64,000 nt of DNA from Tubulanus polymorphus (GCF_964204645.1 NC_134027.1:8048485-8112484), one strand, 5' to 3'. Positions 26,490 through 38,350 are shown, counted from the stretch's first letter. Made by a program: numbers and translations. Notes: generated by a model not told the origin, from the sequence alone.

Positions 26490-27947
26490 TTCCAGTAATT
26501 ATAATCAGTTCATCCAATTTGATTCAATACTTTCATCCTTTATATCATTTGTAGCCACTTTTTCATCCAGATCGCTTTTGCCCTCATACTTCAATTAATT
26601 GGGAAATATGCGAGTATTGCTTTAACGTCAAACTTTCATTTTTGATGGTTTATTATTGCTATTTCTTATCGCGAGCAATATGATCATCATGTGAAGCGAG
26701 TTCTCTTTTGTTTCAGGCCATATTTGGCTATTAGCGGCAATCTTCTTTTGATCTGACAAATGTTTTGTTTCAAATTAACTCAATCAAGTTAAATACGAAG
26801 GCCAAATATTTACGTTGCGCATATATGCTCGGTCACATCGCAAAAAAATTGTGTCAGCCGCTATCGTGTTGGCATGTTAGAAATGTAATTAGCTTTATTA
26901 ACATGGGTTATAGTTGCTTTGGACTGTAAACTAGTTTCTCGTTCACATAGAATATACAAATATTTGAACTTTCTTGTAAACTGATGCATACGTTGAAATG
27001 AATGTCATAATTTTTCAAAAGAAAATATTATTTACGAAAATTTCTATCGTTTTAACGGCAATTGCCGAGTTCGTACTTCAGAGCGGCGTGCTTGTTAGTA
27101 TCGCGGTATCGCCGCGGTCGATTGGGCATTCAAAATTATCGCCTCGGTTTTCCTCGGAAATCCTCTCGATCGAGCGTGTACGAATTCATGGAAATTTACA
27201 CTCGAAAGATTTCGTCTCTCCCCGAACGGGCAATCGAAATTCTCAACTAAAACCGCGTTGATTACGGCGTTTGTTGTTGATTGTGCTTTCGCGCCGGTGG
27301 AAAATAATGACGTACGCCGCGTATTCTGATGCATGCTCGAAATCTTTTTTCTTCAAATCTCAGATCCCCCGAAGTCACAATTTCGTACTGAACTGTAAGA
27401 CTAAATAAGCCTGTGCTATGCTACTGTTTCAACCAGTTATTAATACGCTATTGTGGCCTTGATTTCTAATGAAATTTCTTTCTTAATGGATCTTGTACGA
27501 TATACAACCCATTAGGCCCTTTAAGGGTAAAGAAATCATAGGAAAACAGTTATTTTACTTATTTCATCAGTAAGTGTGGCTAAGGTTTACAAGGAGCTCG
27601 GTGCTGGTTCATGCATAAGTAATCAGCACACCAACAATTTGATTTAGTTAATCTCTTGTACATTCTATACTCATACTATAGAATGGTTAGCCGTCTATTT
27701 TTCTTTTCCGTAAGATGTAACTAGCATATCGTATCTCTTGTTGGCAACGTTTTCAGAGAGTTCCTGGTTTGACAAAAGATAGATGCTAATGTTGCCTCTG
27801 TAGAACGGGAACGCTTTGGGGCATAGCTTATAAAAGCTAATTTTATTGCTAGTTTATATCAATTTGCTAAAGATAATGTATATCTTTGATGACGAAACTG
27901 TACTGGATATGAGACGAGAAGATACACAATATCCGTGTAAGAAGATA
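26490..27947. other. intergenic, no gene seen
   Basis: The 87-codon plus-strand frame at 26998-27261 overlaps frames in other phases and has no domain. I treat it as chance. Confidence 0.55.
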
Positions 27948-28249
27948 ACAAGAGAAATCCCACAATAAGTTCAGCCAAAACGAGAAACTTGAATAGAAGA
28001 GTTATATATATTTGCGCAACGTTTCGGCTAAAGACTATTAGCCATCATCAGGCGTACTGAGTACAGGAGAATATTACAAGATATAGAAATTACAAATATC
28101 TAGATATTACAAATATCTTGTAATATTCTCCTGTACTCAGTACGCCTGATGATGGCTAATAGTCTTTAGCCGAAACGTTGCGCAAATATATATAACTCTT
28201 CTATTCAAGTTTCTCGTTTTGGCTGAACTTATTGTGGGATTTCTCTTGT
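27948..28249. repeat. 302-bp foldback with hammerhead-like core
   Basis: Positions 27948-28084 are the reverse complement of 28113-28249: 137-bp arms, apparently free of mismatch, around a 28-bp centre. The right arm carries CTGATGA (28146-28152), then a hairpin GGCTAA/TTAGCC with a 6-nt loop, then GAAAC (28172-28176). That is the order of a hammerhead ribozyme core; the left arm has it on the minus strand. Deviations are an extra T between CTGATGA and stem II, and CGC where a cleavable core would have CGU. Penelope-like retroelements are known to carry hammerhead motifs, so this may be a relic of such an element. Confidence 0.85.
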
Positions 28250-29264
28250 GTACTGGATATCATACATGTTGATTGTGGATCTTATATCATGTACATAATA
28301 ATGGTATATTGTATTATATATCATCTGGATAGAAATTTATACATGTTACATTTATGATGTTGATATGAAAGAAGAAAGGAGAATTGTTGTATCAGCAATA
28401 AGAATAAAACAGATTTCTGCTCAAAATCTTCTATACATCTTTATACATTTTTAGCGTGAGATATATTTCTTTCAAATGATGAATTCTTCGCAATTGCAAT
28501 GAAAGTTCCGCTATGGAAACGCATTCAGCTTGCGTTCAAAAGATAAAAATGATGATTTTTACTCTATAACTTAGTCTAAAAAATGATGCCTGTTTCTCGT
28601 TGCTGCTGGGCTGAAAGTCGACCCGGCATCTATAGAAATGAACTGGGTACAAATTTTATTGCGCTTCAGAAAATGACCCGGCCGATGAGGAGAAACAAGG
28701 TATCATTTTTGAGCTGTTAGTTCAGGCTTTGCATTGTATTTGTTGGGATTATTGTATTTCCGTAGAATATTTTCAATCGTTAGCCGTTATAGCAGGCATG
28801 ATAACTGTGTCAACGGATTGATTAATCAAGACATCCTTTCTCTCGACGACGAAGCGTTTGAGATTTCGATTTCCTGCCAATAATGAGCGATAATCGTCGC
28901 ACGGCCACGAATAATAAATCCATACGCAGTGTAACTGTGACACGATCTGATCACTTTTTTCCCATCTGCGCACGTTTTTTTTATGGGCAGATTTATTTTC
29001 GACGCCGCCAGCATCTGCCGTCGATGTCTCCCCGCGTTTGCGCCGGAGATTGATAAAAATATACATCGATCGATGATAAAAAATTACGTTTTAGCTGATT
29101 CATAATTAAGGAGATAAAGAAAAAATGTTTGCTGATTAATCGGGCTTCGTTTTAATTAAAACTGGTCGGCTTCTAATATGATCTGCGCTTCATTCAGCTG
29201 TACGTTGAATTGATTTACTTTTTTCAAAATTTAGCATGAATCTTTGATGAATCGTTCAAAAGGA
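28250..29264. other. intergenic, no gene seen
   Basis: AT-rich, no coding exon recognised. The minus-strand frame 28773-29066 has no known motif. Confidence 0.55.
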
Positions 29265-29455
29265 CGCCCCGATCTGGAAAACCTGGAAAACTCAGGGAAT
29301 CAGAAAAATCTAGAAAAAAAAACAGGAAATTTGAAAAAAATTTGCAAAAAAAAACCTGGAAAACTCGCTGAATCCGTATGTACTATTGACCAAGCAATAT
29401 TCTATCGATAAGTGATTCATGAATAATGAAATGAATTGTAACATTTTAAACATTT
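29265..29455. repeat. dispersed A-rich 'GAAAAACC' repeat, copy 2
   Basis: Reiterated CTGGAAAAC/CAGGGAAT/GAAAAAA blocks followed by GAATTGTAACATTTTAA, in the same order as 2555-2710. Confidence 0.6.
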
Positions 29456-29502
29456 TCTCTATTCACCTGCCAAAAAAATGAAAAACCTCATGAAAAATCC
29501 GG

Positions 29503-29692
29503 GGCCCGGTTTTATAGACTAGTATTGCCTTGAATCCAGGGGTCGGTTGCATAGTCATGGCTTAGACTTAAGATTTAAGACCACTTTTGGACTTAAGTCA
29601 CGACTGTGCAACTGGCCCCTGGGGCTAACTAAATTGATTGAATTGAGTTAGCCCGCGGGTTAAAGGTAATACCAGTCTATAAAACCGGCCTC
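29503..29692. mobile_element. nested MITEs: type A inside type B
   Basis: Outer element (type B): the left end CCCGGTTTTATAGACTAGTA is matched by the reverse complement of the right end, CCGGTTTTATAGACTGGTAT. Inside it at about 29539-29624 is a type A element: GGGGTCGGTTGCATAGTCAT at the left, and the reverse complement of AAGTCACGACTGTGCAACTG at the right, closing in GGCCCC. The inner element splits the outer one, so type A inserted later. Confidence 0.8.
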
Positions 29693-30253
29693 GAGAAAAT
29701 TGGAGAAATTAGCACATTGGCCACCATGTTTGCATAAATCTTTAAGGAGGTATTTCTGCTGTTCAGCTGTAGCCTCCAGATCACCTTTCAGCCCCCCCCC
29801 CTTCGATTGATCGCAACACACAGATTTTCACGGTTTCAGTTGTCAGACTGATTACCTCGAAGGTATCACCTACTTATTTACCATTGCTTAAGTAGACGGT
29901 TATTCGAGCGGCGAGAGAATCAGGAGCTTTCAAAAGGCGTTCGTCAACGCGGTACTTAATGTGCAAATTTGCCATCGTTTGGAGGCTGTCTACGATTGAT
30001 CGAATGATCTAATTGATGTCATCGCATTAAGGCAGCTTTAATGGGTCTCTTTGATTACCTTTTAAATCGACAAAGACATCGACGAAGACATCTCGACTCG
30101 ATGTTTGTGGTATATTCGCGGTGAGAAAATGAGCTCTACGCGTGTCTGATATTTGAACCCGCGTCTCTGGAATTTAAATCTAAATTCTTTGAAATGTAAC
30201 CCGTCGAGTGCAATTTTATGCGTTCTAATCTCGGCCTCCATCTCTTGGCGAAT

Positions 30254-30540
30254 TGTCTTGGAGTGGCGATAAAGCCGCAACCGGATCACGACTTAAGTCG
30301 CGGTCAAATTGGCGCGGATCAGGCCCAAGTCATATTTGGCTAGTGCTTAAGTAGAGAGCACGATCATGCGTAAACTCGGAGTCACTCCTGTAACCACTTG
30401 CAATTCACACGCATTGATTTACCCCTTGCCTCAGGCCTGGTCTGGTGTTCTCTGTGCTAAACTATGGGCCCATTTGGCACCTGCCTGAATAGTTTTTTGG
30501 GCCAAAATACTTGTGTGGTCGCGGCTTATAATAAAATTCA
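30254..30540. repeat. dispersed inverted-repeat family member A5
   Basis: Begins near GATAAAGCCGCAACCGGATC and ends in TTGTGTGGTCGCGGCTTATA, whose reverse complement starts TATAAGCCGCGACCACACAA. The ends are therefore inverted repeats. The interior has GCGGATCAGGCCCAAGTC and GGGCCCATTTGGC phrases shared with members A1-A4. This is the best-delimited copy. Confidence 0.65.
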
Positions 30541-30884
30541 TCCTTGAAAATAGTGAATTACAGTCTAATTGATTTCTTTGAGTCACTTCAGGCTCATCAG
30601 GTATTCTACAGAAGGACATATAAGCCTGCTGCAGAAAAAAACAACTATTTAGAATATGAATACAAGATTTACACAGATCAATAGGTGTGACAGTAAAACA
30701 TTCTAGAATACATTCAGGGTATACCAGGCACCACTAGTGATTGACAGATAGTAATTAATGTCATGTTGTTTACATACTGATAAATGAAGATGTCTTCTTG
30801 TCATCATGTCTTGGAATATGCACACCTGAACAGTAGACCTCCATTTGAATATTGAAATGTCTTTAGTAGTGACATGAGCCAGGG

Positions 30885-31030
30885 AAACAGGGAGACACAA
30901 ACATGGCCTTCAAACATGTTTGTTCTCGAAAACATCTTTTAACTAGACTATGTTTCTCGTAAACGTACATGACACAGAGAAATGCTCAGAAACATGTTTC
31001 CGTCTCCTGATTCCCCGTATTGTGTGTGTT
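30885..31030. repeat. palindrome-rich repeat, copy 1
   Basis: GGGAAACAGGGAGAC, TTCAAACATGTTTGTTCTCG, GTTTCTCGTAAACGTACA, GAGAAATGCTCAGAAACATG. The same sequence of phrases recurs at 32694-32835. Several AAACATGTTT palindromes lie inside. Confidence 0.75.
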
Positions 31031-32084
31031 TGGCTTAATTGTCTACGTTTATTATTATCTACCCAATGATCATAGTACTCAGCTGGCTGTAGTAAATCTT
31101 TTGCTTCCCGAAGAAAAAGAATATCGGTTCAGTATCTTATTTTAACGATTGTACGCTCGCAGCTATTATGATTAAACTACCGTTCAACTTTCGTCGGTAT
31201 GGATAGCTTTAACCTCTGTCTGTAAGTTCAGCATCGAATTTCTAATTTAGATTTCCCAGTAAAATAGAACGATTCTGCGCTAGACAATTTCTAACAGGTT
31301 CCAAAAAATACATACATCTTCCTTCGGGCTTTGCAGTTGCTAACAGGACTAGTTCACAAGTTCACGCATGATTTTGTCTCGCTGTTGATCATCGATAAGT
31401 GAAAGAATTGGAAACTGAGTACCATTAAATTGGCTTCAGGATAAGAAATGTTGATTGAATATTGCTTATTTATTCACCCAACAAACCTCCGTCATATCTC
31501 CGCACGTAATGCATATACAGTACTCTGCTAACTCTTTACCTTCAGTTGACAATCCAATTTCGTCATGTGTTTGGCATGGTCTATTTGGTCGGCCTTTTGT
31601 CGAGGAAAGCCATGGGAGTTTTCTTCAATTAATTTTCATATTTTTTCTTAGCAAGGTGAGTGAGCACTTCGCGCTGCTGTGATGTAATCAATGAGCGAAA
31701 TCTCCCTCCGGACATAACGACAAATATAAGCCCCTTGAAGAGCGACTCCTGTATTTTTCTGGACGTTCAATTTCTGAGGCGTTTTAATGTCTCGCTTTCA
31801 TAGATTTTCTTCATTCATGGTCCTCTTGCTACTTTTGCTCGAATAATTATATAAACTTTTTGCGATCAGAAACGACTGAATATTTTTATAGGTTTTTCTG
31901 ACATGTAATTATAGTTTCGTCAATGCAGCTGCTAAATACGTTCGAGTTTAGTTTTGAATTAGCACAAATTGATCCGATCGTAAACAAAGATTATCTGAAA
32001 AACGGATTCTCAATTTTCTCTAGGGATATTAACAGTAAAGCAAGGTTCAATATTCCAGGATTTATGTGTTGGTAGCAGATGATA
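31031..32084. other. intergenic, no gene seen
   Basis: The 75-codon frame at 31455-31682 has no domain and no convincing link to the exons at 33.7 kb. Confidence 0.5.
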
Positions 32085-32097
32085 AGAGAATGCAGTT

Positions 32098-32245
32098 ATG
32101 GGTCTCATAGATGTTGAAGCAAAAAAATTTGAAATTTGTCACTTATAACCATAGTTTCTCATTGTTACTATGGTGGTTGTAACCCTGATTTAGGAGTTAT
32201 CCCTAGGGATAACTTCGATACCAGTCTATGAAACCGGGCCCAGAA
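32098..32245. mobile_element. type B MITE
   Basis: The left end GGGTCTCATAGATGTTGAAG pairs with the reverse complement of GATACCAGTCTATGAAACCG at the right. The interior GTCACTTATAACCATAGTTT and TTACTATGGTGGTTGTAACC matches the copy at 36418-36586. Confidence 0.75.
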
Positions 32246-32693
32246 ATTCAAATTTCCAATGTCCTTGGTGAGGCGAGAGCGACAATCAGATTTTTTGAAT
32301 AACCCCAGCCTCCGGTAGCTGTCGACGCGTCAACCCGCGAACTGCTGATATGATACGAATTGACACGTTACTGACATTCATATTTCATAGCTGATGCTTC
32401 ATCAGTAATTAATAGAGACTTTAGTGTCAGGGATACGTTATCCCGTGTACAAGCGAAGGTTAATGGTGGGTAATGTGAATCTGAATTCACAGTTCAGAGT
32501 TTGGTTAATGAAATTTGATGCGTGGCGGTACCGCGCAATTACATTTGTCAGAAATGTGTAACCACATAAGACACCAGACAACGCGACAGAAAGCGATGAA
32601 AATCGAAATTCCAGTTGAAAGGTGATGTATAGAATATATCAAACCTGGGACACATGAACTTGTCGGTGAGTTCATGTTCATTTGAACACAAAT

Positions 32694-32835
32694 GGAATTA
32701 GGGAAACACAGGATCAAACATGTTTGATCTCGGAAACATAGTTTCTAAAAAACCACGTTTCTTGTTTCCCGTAAATGCACACGACGCAGCGAAACGCTCG
32801 GAAACATGTTTCCCCGCGTTGTGCGCGCCGGGCGT
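32694..32835. repeat. palindrome-rich repeat, copy 2
   Basis: Second copy of the 30885-31030 repeat, carrying the perfect 16-bp palindrome ATCAAACATGTTTGAT (32713-32728) and AAACATGTTT near the right end. Confidence 0.75.
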
Positions 32836-33751
32836 TACTGATATCAAGCACTCACAGGGCCCATTATTACTCGTCTTACTCGAAAGATATTCATCTTGTT
32901 ATGAGGACGTTATTTAAAGAAAAGCTACAGCTCAATAACACGACTGGGACCTATTTATGCCATAGAACCAGACTTTAAATGAGTTTCACTGATACATTCG
33001 GGAGCTAAAATGTCTGAACACTTAGATTATTACAAACTGAATTTATTTGCTCATCGGTGTTATGGTAATGTTGTTGTTTGTCGCGATAGACATTAAATAT
33101 AGCCTAACCTTCGAAACGTCACATATAAGCCGGCAGGTGGGATGTAAGTCATCAGAAATGCCAGATCCCTCTTCGTAAACACGAGAATGATTTATGTCCA
33201 TTAGGAAGACTTGTTTGTGAGAAGAATCTTTATCATTATTCTGAGATTCTCATTTTGTCGCGTGTTGTTTCGCGTAGGACATTAATGGCGTTTTCTTGTC
33301 TGTTTTTTTGCTGACGACCAGCGTGTTAAAGAGTAGCTATCAATTGACGCAGTCGACAACTTCAATTTGTACTTAATGACTACCTCTCTGCTCTTATACG
33401 GATTACATTCGAATTCACGCGGGGAGAAAAACGCTTGAATTCAACACGTTTCAGCCATTAATGTCTTCAATCGAACTCTATTGAGAGCATCGCAATTTGA
33501 ATGTTTAAGCATGTGTTAAAGACATGACAGTAATTATCATTTGTCTGAAGTTTTGATCAAAGATATCCGACTCGATATGAAAATCTGTATACATTTTTCC
33601 AATTGCGAATACTCTCATATTCCATACCGGTAGATCTTTCTTAATCCGTTGTCAACACAAAAAAATGTTGCCAATAAAACTTATTTTGTTTAAAAACTTG
33701 CCCTTTATTTGTAATAAGCCAATAAGATTTTTTGCTGATGTATATTTGCAG

Positions 33752-36700
33752 ATTTGGCGTGTTGGAGTCACTGAACCACGATATGTGGCATTCTCCTACC
33801 TCCGTCCATGGATTGTACATGGTTACAAGAACCTGAAAGGCCGCGCTAAGCTCATTGACAAGTCTATTAAGGTAATGGAATATGTCTAGTTTACTTGTCT
33901 TTCTTACGACCAGATTGTATGCATAGGTGAGATTGTATGCATAGGTGAGATTGTATGCTAGGTGATTCTCATTCTGTATCATTCTTGTCAGCGTTTTGCG
34001 CGTTAAACATCGACTTATCTTGGTAGGCTCCTGATAAGTTTTGAAAAAAGGACCAAGTATGATAAAAATGATAAGAAATGGTATTATATGAATACCGGTA
34101 GCACTAGCTACGTCTACACTAGCTCATTGTACCCGGGTTTCAATGTACATCGGTGTGACAAAAATCCACGTTCGCAGCGAGTAGCGTCTACACGTAACTC
34201 AGCTTCGGTAGTACAAACCAACTCTGTCATTCGATATCAATTGTGGAGCTCTAACGCTTCATTGAACATGAGTAGAAAAAATGCAGCAGAGTTGCATGCG
34301 AACGCAGGTTTAAGTTGCAGGGGTAAGTTGCTCAAAAGTTAACCAGTGGATAGTTGAGTGATAATTAGAAATTTATTGTTACTATGGTATTTATTCGCCG
34401 GTTATCTTTAGCCAACTCTTTAGCAACATGCCCCTGGTTTTGCGGTAAGCCCGTGTTTCTAACGTAGTGTAGACGCATAACCCGGGTATAAGAAGCAAGT
34501 GTAGACGAAGCTATGGCATCAGACAGATTAACATACTACTGTTAAGAGAAATTATTCATATACACTGAAAATGAAATTGTCCATATATGTACCTGTATTA
34601 CCATCTCTTTACACACGCCTATTTACATTATCGAGTCTATATTATAATATCGTAGGGGTTAAAATTTGTATCACGTACTGCGGTGAATTTATGGCTTGCA
34701 TTGATGGCTACTTGAGATTTTTCTATTGAAAATTCATTTCCGGTTGTCAAGATGTTAGATTTGAAATGAAACAAAACGTGTCTAAAACGAGATGTGAAAT
34801 TCGATGAAATAAGATTTGCTCGCCACCTGATGGGTCTTTGCCGTATTGAAGATATCTTAAGTACATTAAGACAACATAAACATGTCCCATACCCATGAAT
34901 TATTTTTCTGAAAATCTGTCAGGGAGGTGGATACAGCAGTGTTTCTTTTGTACAGTCATGAAGTCATGATCCAACAGGGAGGTGCAAGTATTTCCCTGAT
35001 TACAATTGAGGGATGGCGGTCGATTTGTTACTACAGGCATGTTCTCTCAATAGAAAGACTTTACTGGGGTGGGACTCTGAAAGATGGGGGGAGATATAAC
35101 AACATACGTGATTGTACAATTCTATGATGCTCCAACAAAATTTCAATCAATCAAGAAAAGAGGCGTTCCTCTGAGCTTAAAAATCCCTGTGGTTTCCTAT
35201 AGATTTTAAGTCATTTATCCCATTGATAATGCTAATAGTGTACAGTTTTATTTGTAGGATTACGACTCATGTGTATCAACATATCTAAGGGACCCATCGG
35301 CAGAAACCAATACCAGTAAATACTTCAGTTTTTCTGCTATCGATCTATTAATCTATTATTTGATTTATTTGTTCCTTGACGTAACTTATGTTTATTATAC
35401 AGGCACTGAAAGTAACAATGACTGTGATGATGTTGTCGTTCTGCAAGATGCAGAAGGCAAAGGTATAGTATATATAATACGTATTGATTTGCTGATGATC
35501 TGCGTAGATTTTTTGTTCGTGAAAGATGTTAATTCAGTGGCTGTTTTTAAATTTCAGATGACACCGACACAGATAAAGCAGAAAATATACCTGACCAGCA
35601 AGAAAAACCGAGTAAAGATGCGGAAGCTGAAGTGGAGGCTGTCGAGAGTGGCGATAAATCTATGGAAACTGACGATGCGGACAAACCAGATGAATCTGAG
35701 GACAAAGAAGAGAAAACAGATGCAGAAGAAACGACCTCGACGAGTCGTCCTAAACGACAGGGTAAAGCTCCTGAAAAATTCAGTGATAAACCTGAAGCGG
35801 TTTCGACGTCTCAAAGGTAAGTTAACATAGATCTCTTGATTATGGTACAATAGTTTGGTGAATTGTGATAACATCAATGTACGGTATGCCAGTAGCTTGT
35901 TGACTTGGAAACAATATTTACCCTTGTATGCGCGTGAAAGCTTTCAAAACAATTCATTCTCTACATCTTGGTGGTTTTAGCGGGTACGATCGTGTGAGGT
36001 TCATCGCGCGACCGTGGATGAAACCGGAAGGCCTCATCAATAAACCGACATTGAAGATGATGTTAGAAGGGTTGATGATGTATATCATGTCGAATCCGGG
36101 CATCAAATTCGGCGATTTGTGTGAAAAGTTAAACCCTATCTTGCAACCAATGTGCATCATTGAATTAGTTGAGGTTCGTTTGTCATTAGATTTAATCTTA
36201 TATCACTAATCACACTTTAATCTTATTCATTTTGAGAGTAGATTACTTTCAAATGTTTTTCTGCATTCATTGTTAACCAGGGGCCAGTTGCTCAGTCATG
36301 ACTTAAGTCCAAAAGCGGTCTTATATCTTAAGACTGGTTTTAAGTTGTTAGATTGGCTACAGAACTAATTTCGTCTTGGACTGGTCTTAAGTACAAGCCA
36401 TGACTATGCAACCGGCCCCAGGGTTTGGTTTCGTAGATGTGGAAGCAAAATAATTCCTGGGAACATTGTGAAATTTGTCAGTTATAACCATGGTTTCTCA
36501 CAGTTACTTTATGGTGGTTGTCACCCAGATTGAGTATTTACCCCTCGGGGTGACTTTGATGCGCAGTCTATGAAACCAGGCCCTGGTATATACTGCTTTC
36601 GAAATACACAAATCACCTCATTTTCAATGAATTTGTGGCACTGAATTATTGATACGCTGTTACATATCATTTGCAGGTTTTGGAGAAGATTGGATGCATC

Positions 36701-38350
36701 AACCGTATTAACATCGTAAAGCCAACGCATGGCACGTCATTATTCTCAAAGAGACTTCCAGTTACTGCCAGTACGTATATGCTCATTCTGTTGGCAATAA
36801 TTTCATTTAGCTGATTACGATATTACATTTCATCTGAAGATACCTTCCTGTACAGGTTGTGTACATCTCACAATTTCAAAATGATTTGAGAGGATCCATT
36901 TTTATAGCTAATTGAGTAAGAAGAAAGAAATCATCTTCTAAATGATTATCAGCTTCAATTTCACCAGATGTCCAAAAATCAAATCTGCGTTCATTCATTG
37001 ATTCGATTTTGCGCATATTCTGCGTACGGAACGTGTCAATTATATTTGTTGGCTTTTCACCAGCTGGGAATATAATCAAATTATATTACAATACCGTTAA
37101 ACTCTGGTAAACTCATCATGGCAGTGAACATGTTAATATCATTACTCCCCACCACCGGATGATCGAATTATAAAGGGATCTATTGCCCATACTGTTCAAT
37201 TGAATCAGCAAACTACAATATTCAGTTTTAACCATATTAGTCAACGGAAATTATGGTGTCTGTCAGAATCGGTCGATGCGCCACATATCTTGTATCGCTA
37301 CAGATGCACCTATCATAATAGAATTTCACCGTTCTGGGGCAGACAATGTACAGAAATATTCTCAATTACCGATGGTAATAGTTTAGTTCTGTCGAATTTC
37401 TGACATGACTTGGCTGTAAATTGCTTTTATTTTCTGTCTGGCAGACAAATGATGTTAAAAATTTCATCTGGCAATACATGTATATGTTTCATAATACTAT
37501 ATATGTGTAGTGAATTTTATGTAAGCTTTAATGGAGCAAAAGATTCAAAATCTTGTTCTAAGGCACAATACTGAGTAGTTTATTATCATATTTTTTAGGT
37601 GACATTGAAGATGATGTCAATTGTGCGTTCAGTCCTTCGAGCGATTGCGCTCAGCGTATAGGTGCCTTTATAACCGCTCATCTGGAAACCGGAGAGGAGT
37701 CCATCATCGCTTCGGTGATTCCTCTGGCACGCCGTAAAGTCGAAACGGAAAAACCCAGCACGACATCGTTGAACCAGCTGAGCGATTTAATCAGCGGCGC
37801 TAGCGGAAACCGTAACAAACCGGACGCCGACGCCGAAGTAATCGAGATCGAAGCTGTCGAGCAGCAGGAAGCGTTGCCGGTCGAAGGGCAGTACATCATA
37901 CAGGAAGACACCGAACCGAACTCGATTCCTATCGTCGTAGAAGAGCACGCCGCCGATCCCGAGGTGATCATGGTTCAGAACGAGCTCGATCAACATCAAC
38001 AGCTCGAAATCGCCGGATACGACGGCGGAGCCCAGACCGTCTACGTGACCAACGCCGACGAATTGCAACAATATATCCGCGCTGAAGCCGACGGGCAGAC
38101 TGTTTATCTGCAGATCGTTCCCGCTCAAGATGAAGATGGTAACGTCGTTATTGACCCCGAAACCGGACAAGAGGTGCTCTACTCGGTACCGATGGATGCT
38201 GCTAATCCGATGGTCGTGTCTGGTGAACAAGGAATGCATTACGTCGTCGATTCCGATGAAACAGGAATACAGCAACAACAGTATGTTTTAGTGAATGAGG
38301 ATGCAGAAGGAAATATCATCTCTACTTCAGAACCAATGGATATCAATTGA
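33752..38350 (+). CDS. GTF3C1: C-terminal part of a TFIIIC largest subunit (GTF3C1-like), 5' incomplete
   Basis: Seven phase-consistent exons: 33752-33871, 35258-35315, 35403-35462, 35558-35816, 35981-36173, 36677-36770 and 37599-38350 (TGA), giving 511 codons. Order: a block with RYVAFSYLRPWIVHGYK; an acidic, Glu/Asp/Lys-rich linker; a probable winged-helix block with FIARPWMKPEGLINKP, MMYIMSNPGIKF and NPILQPMCIIELVEVLEKIG; then SPSSDCAQRIGAFI; then about 220 residues rich in Glu, Gln, Asp and Val. The RPW...G.iN, NPGI, LQP and gCi pattern recalls the C-terminus of the TFIIIC subunit that binds the B box of Pol III genes. That is family knowledge from memory, not an alignment. Human GTF3C1 is about 2,100 aa, so roughly 1,600 residues are missing. 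The first exon reads open from an ATG at 33665 across the acceptor, so an abbreviated protein cannot be excluded. Confidence 0.6.
33913..33965. repeat. 18-bp tandem repeat in intron
   Basis: Three head-to-tail copies of GATTGTATGCATAGGTGA (the last lacks two internal bases), 40 bp after the first visible GTF3C1-like exon. Confidence 0.85.
34108..34516. mobile_element. MITE with a second MITE nested in it
   Basis: Outer ends: TAGCTACGTCTACACTAGCT and TACCCGGGTTT at the left. The reverse complement of the right end is TAGCTTCGTCTACACTTGCT with TACCCGGGTT. Both arms also carry GTCTACAC[GT] further in. A second element sits at about 34320-34437: left AGGGGTAAGTTGCTCAAAAG, and right, reverse-complemented, AGGGGCATGTTGCTAAAGAG. 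It is related to the second half of 8107-8310. The pair occupies the long first visible intron of the GTF3C1-like gene. Confidence 0.8.
36277..36420. mobile_element. type A MITE in intron
   Basis: CAGGGGCCAGTTGCTCAGTC at the left; the reverse complement of the right end begins CTGGGGCCGGTTGCATAGTC, about 30 bp of terminal inverted repeat. Inner arms repeat GACTTAAGTCC/TTAAGACTGG. It lies in the intron between GTF3C1-like exons 35981-36173 and 36677-36770. Confidence 0.85.
36418..36587. mobile_element. type B MITE abutting the type A copy
   Basis: CAGGGTTTGGTTTCGTAGAT at the left and the reverse complement of GCAGTCTATGAAACCAGGCC at the right. The interior GTCAGTTATAACCATGGTTT matches 32098-32245. 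It starts where the type A element ends, with at most a few shared bases. Confidence 0.8.

Noticed and set aside
31455-31682. Possible upstream exon of the GTF3C1-like gene
   Set aside because: No similarity that I can recognise, poor splice context, and no phase link to 33752.
37787-38278. 163-codon minus-strand frame
   Set aside because: Antisense shadow of the last GTF3C1-like exon, which has phase-matched splicing.
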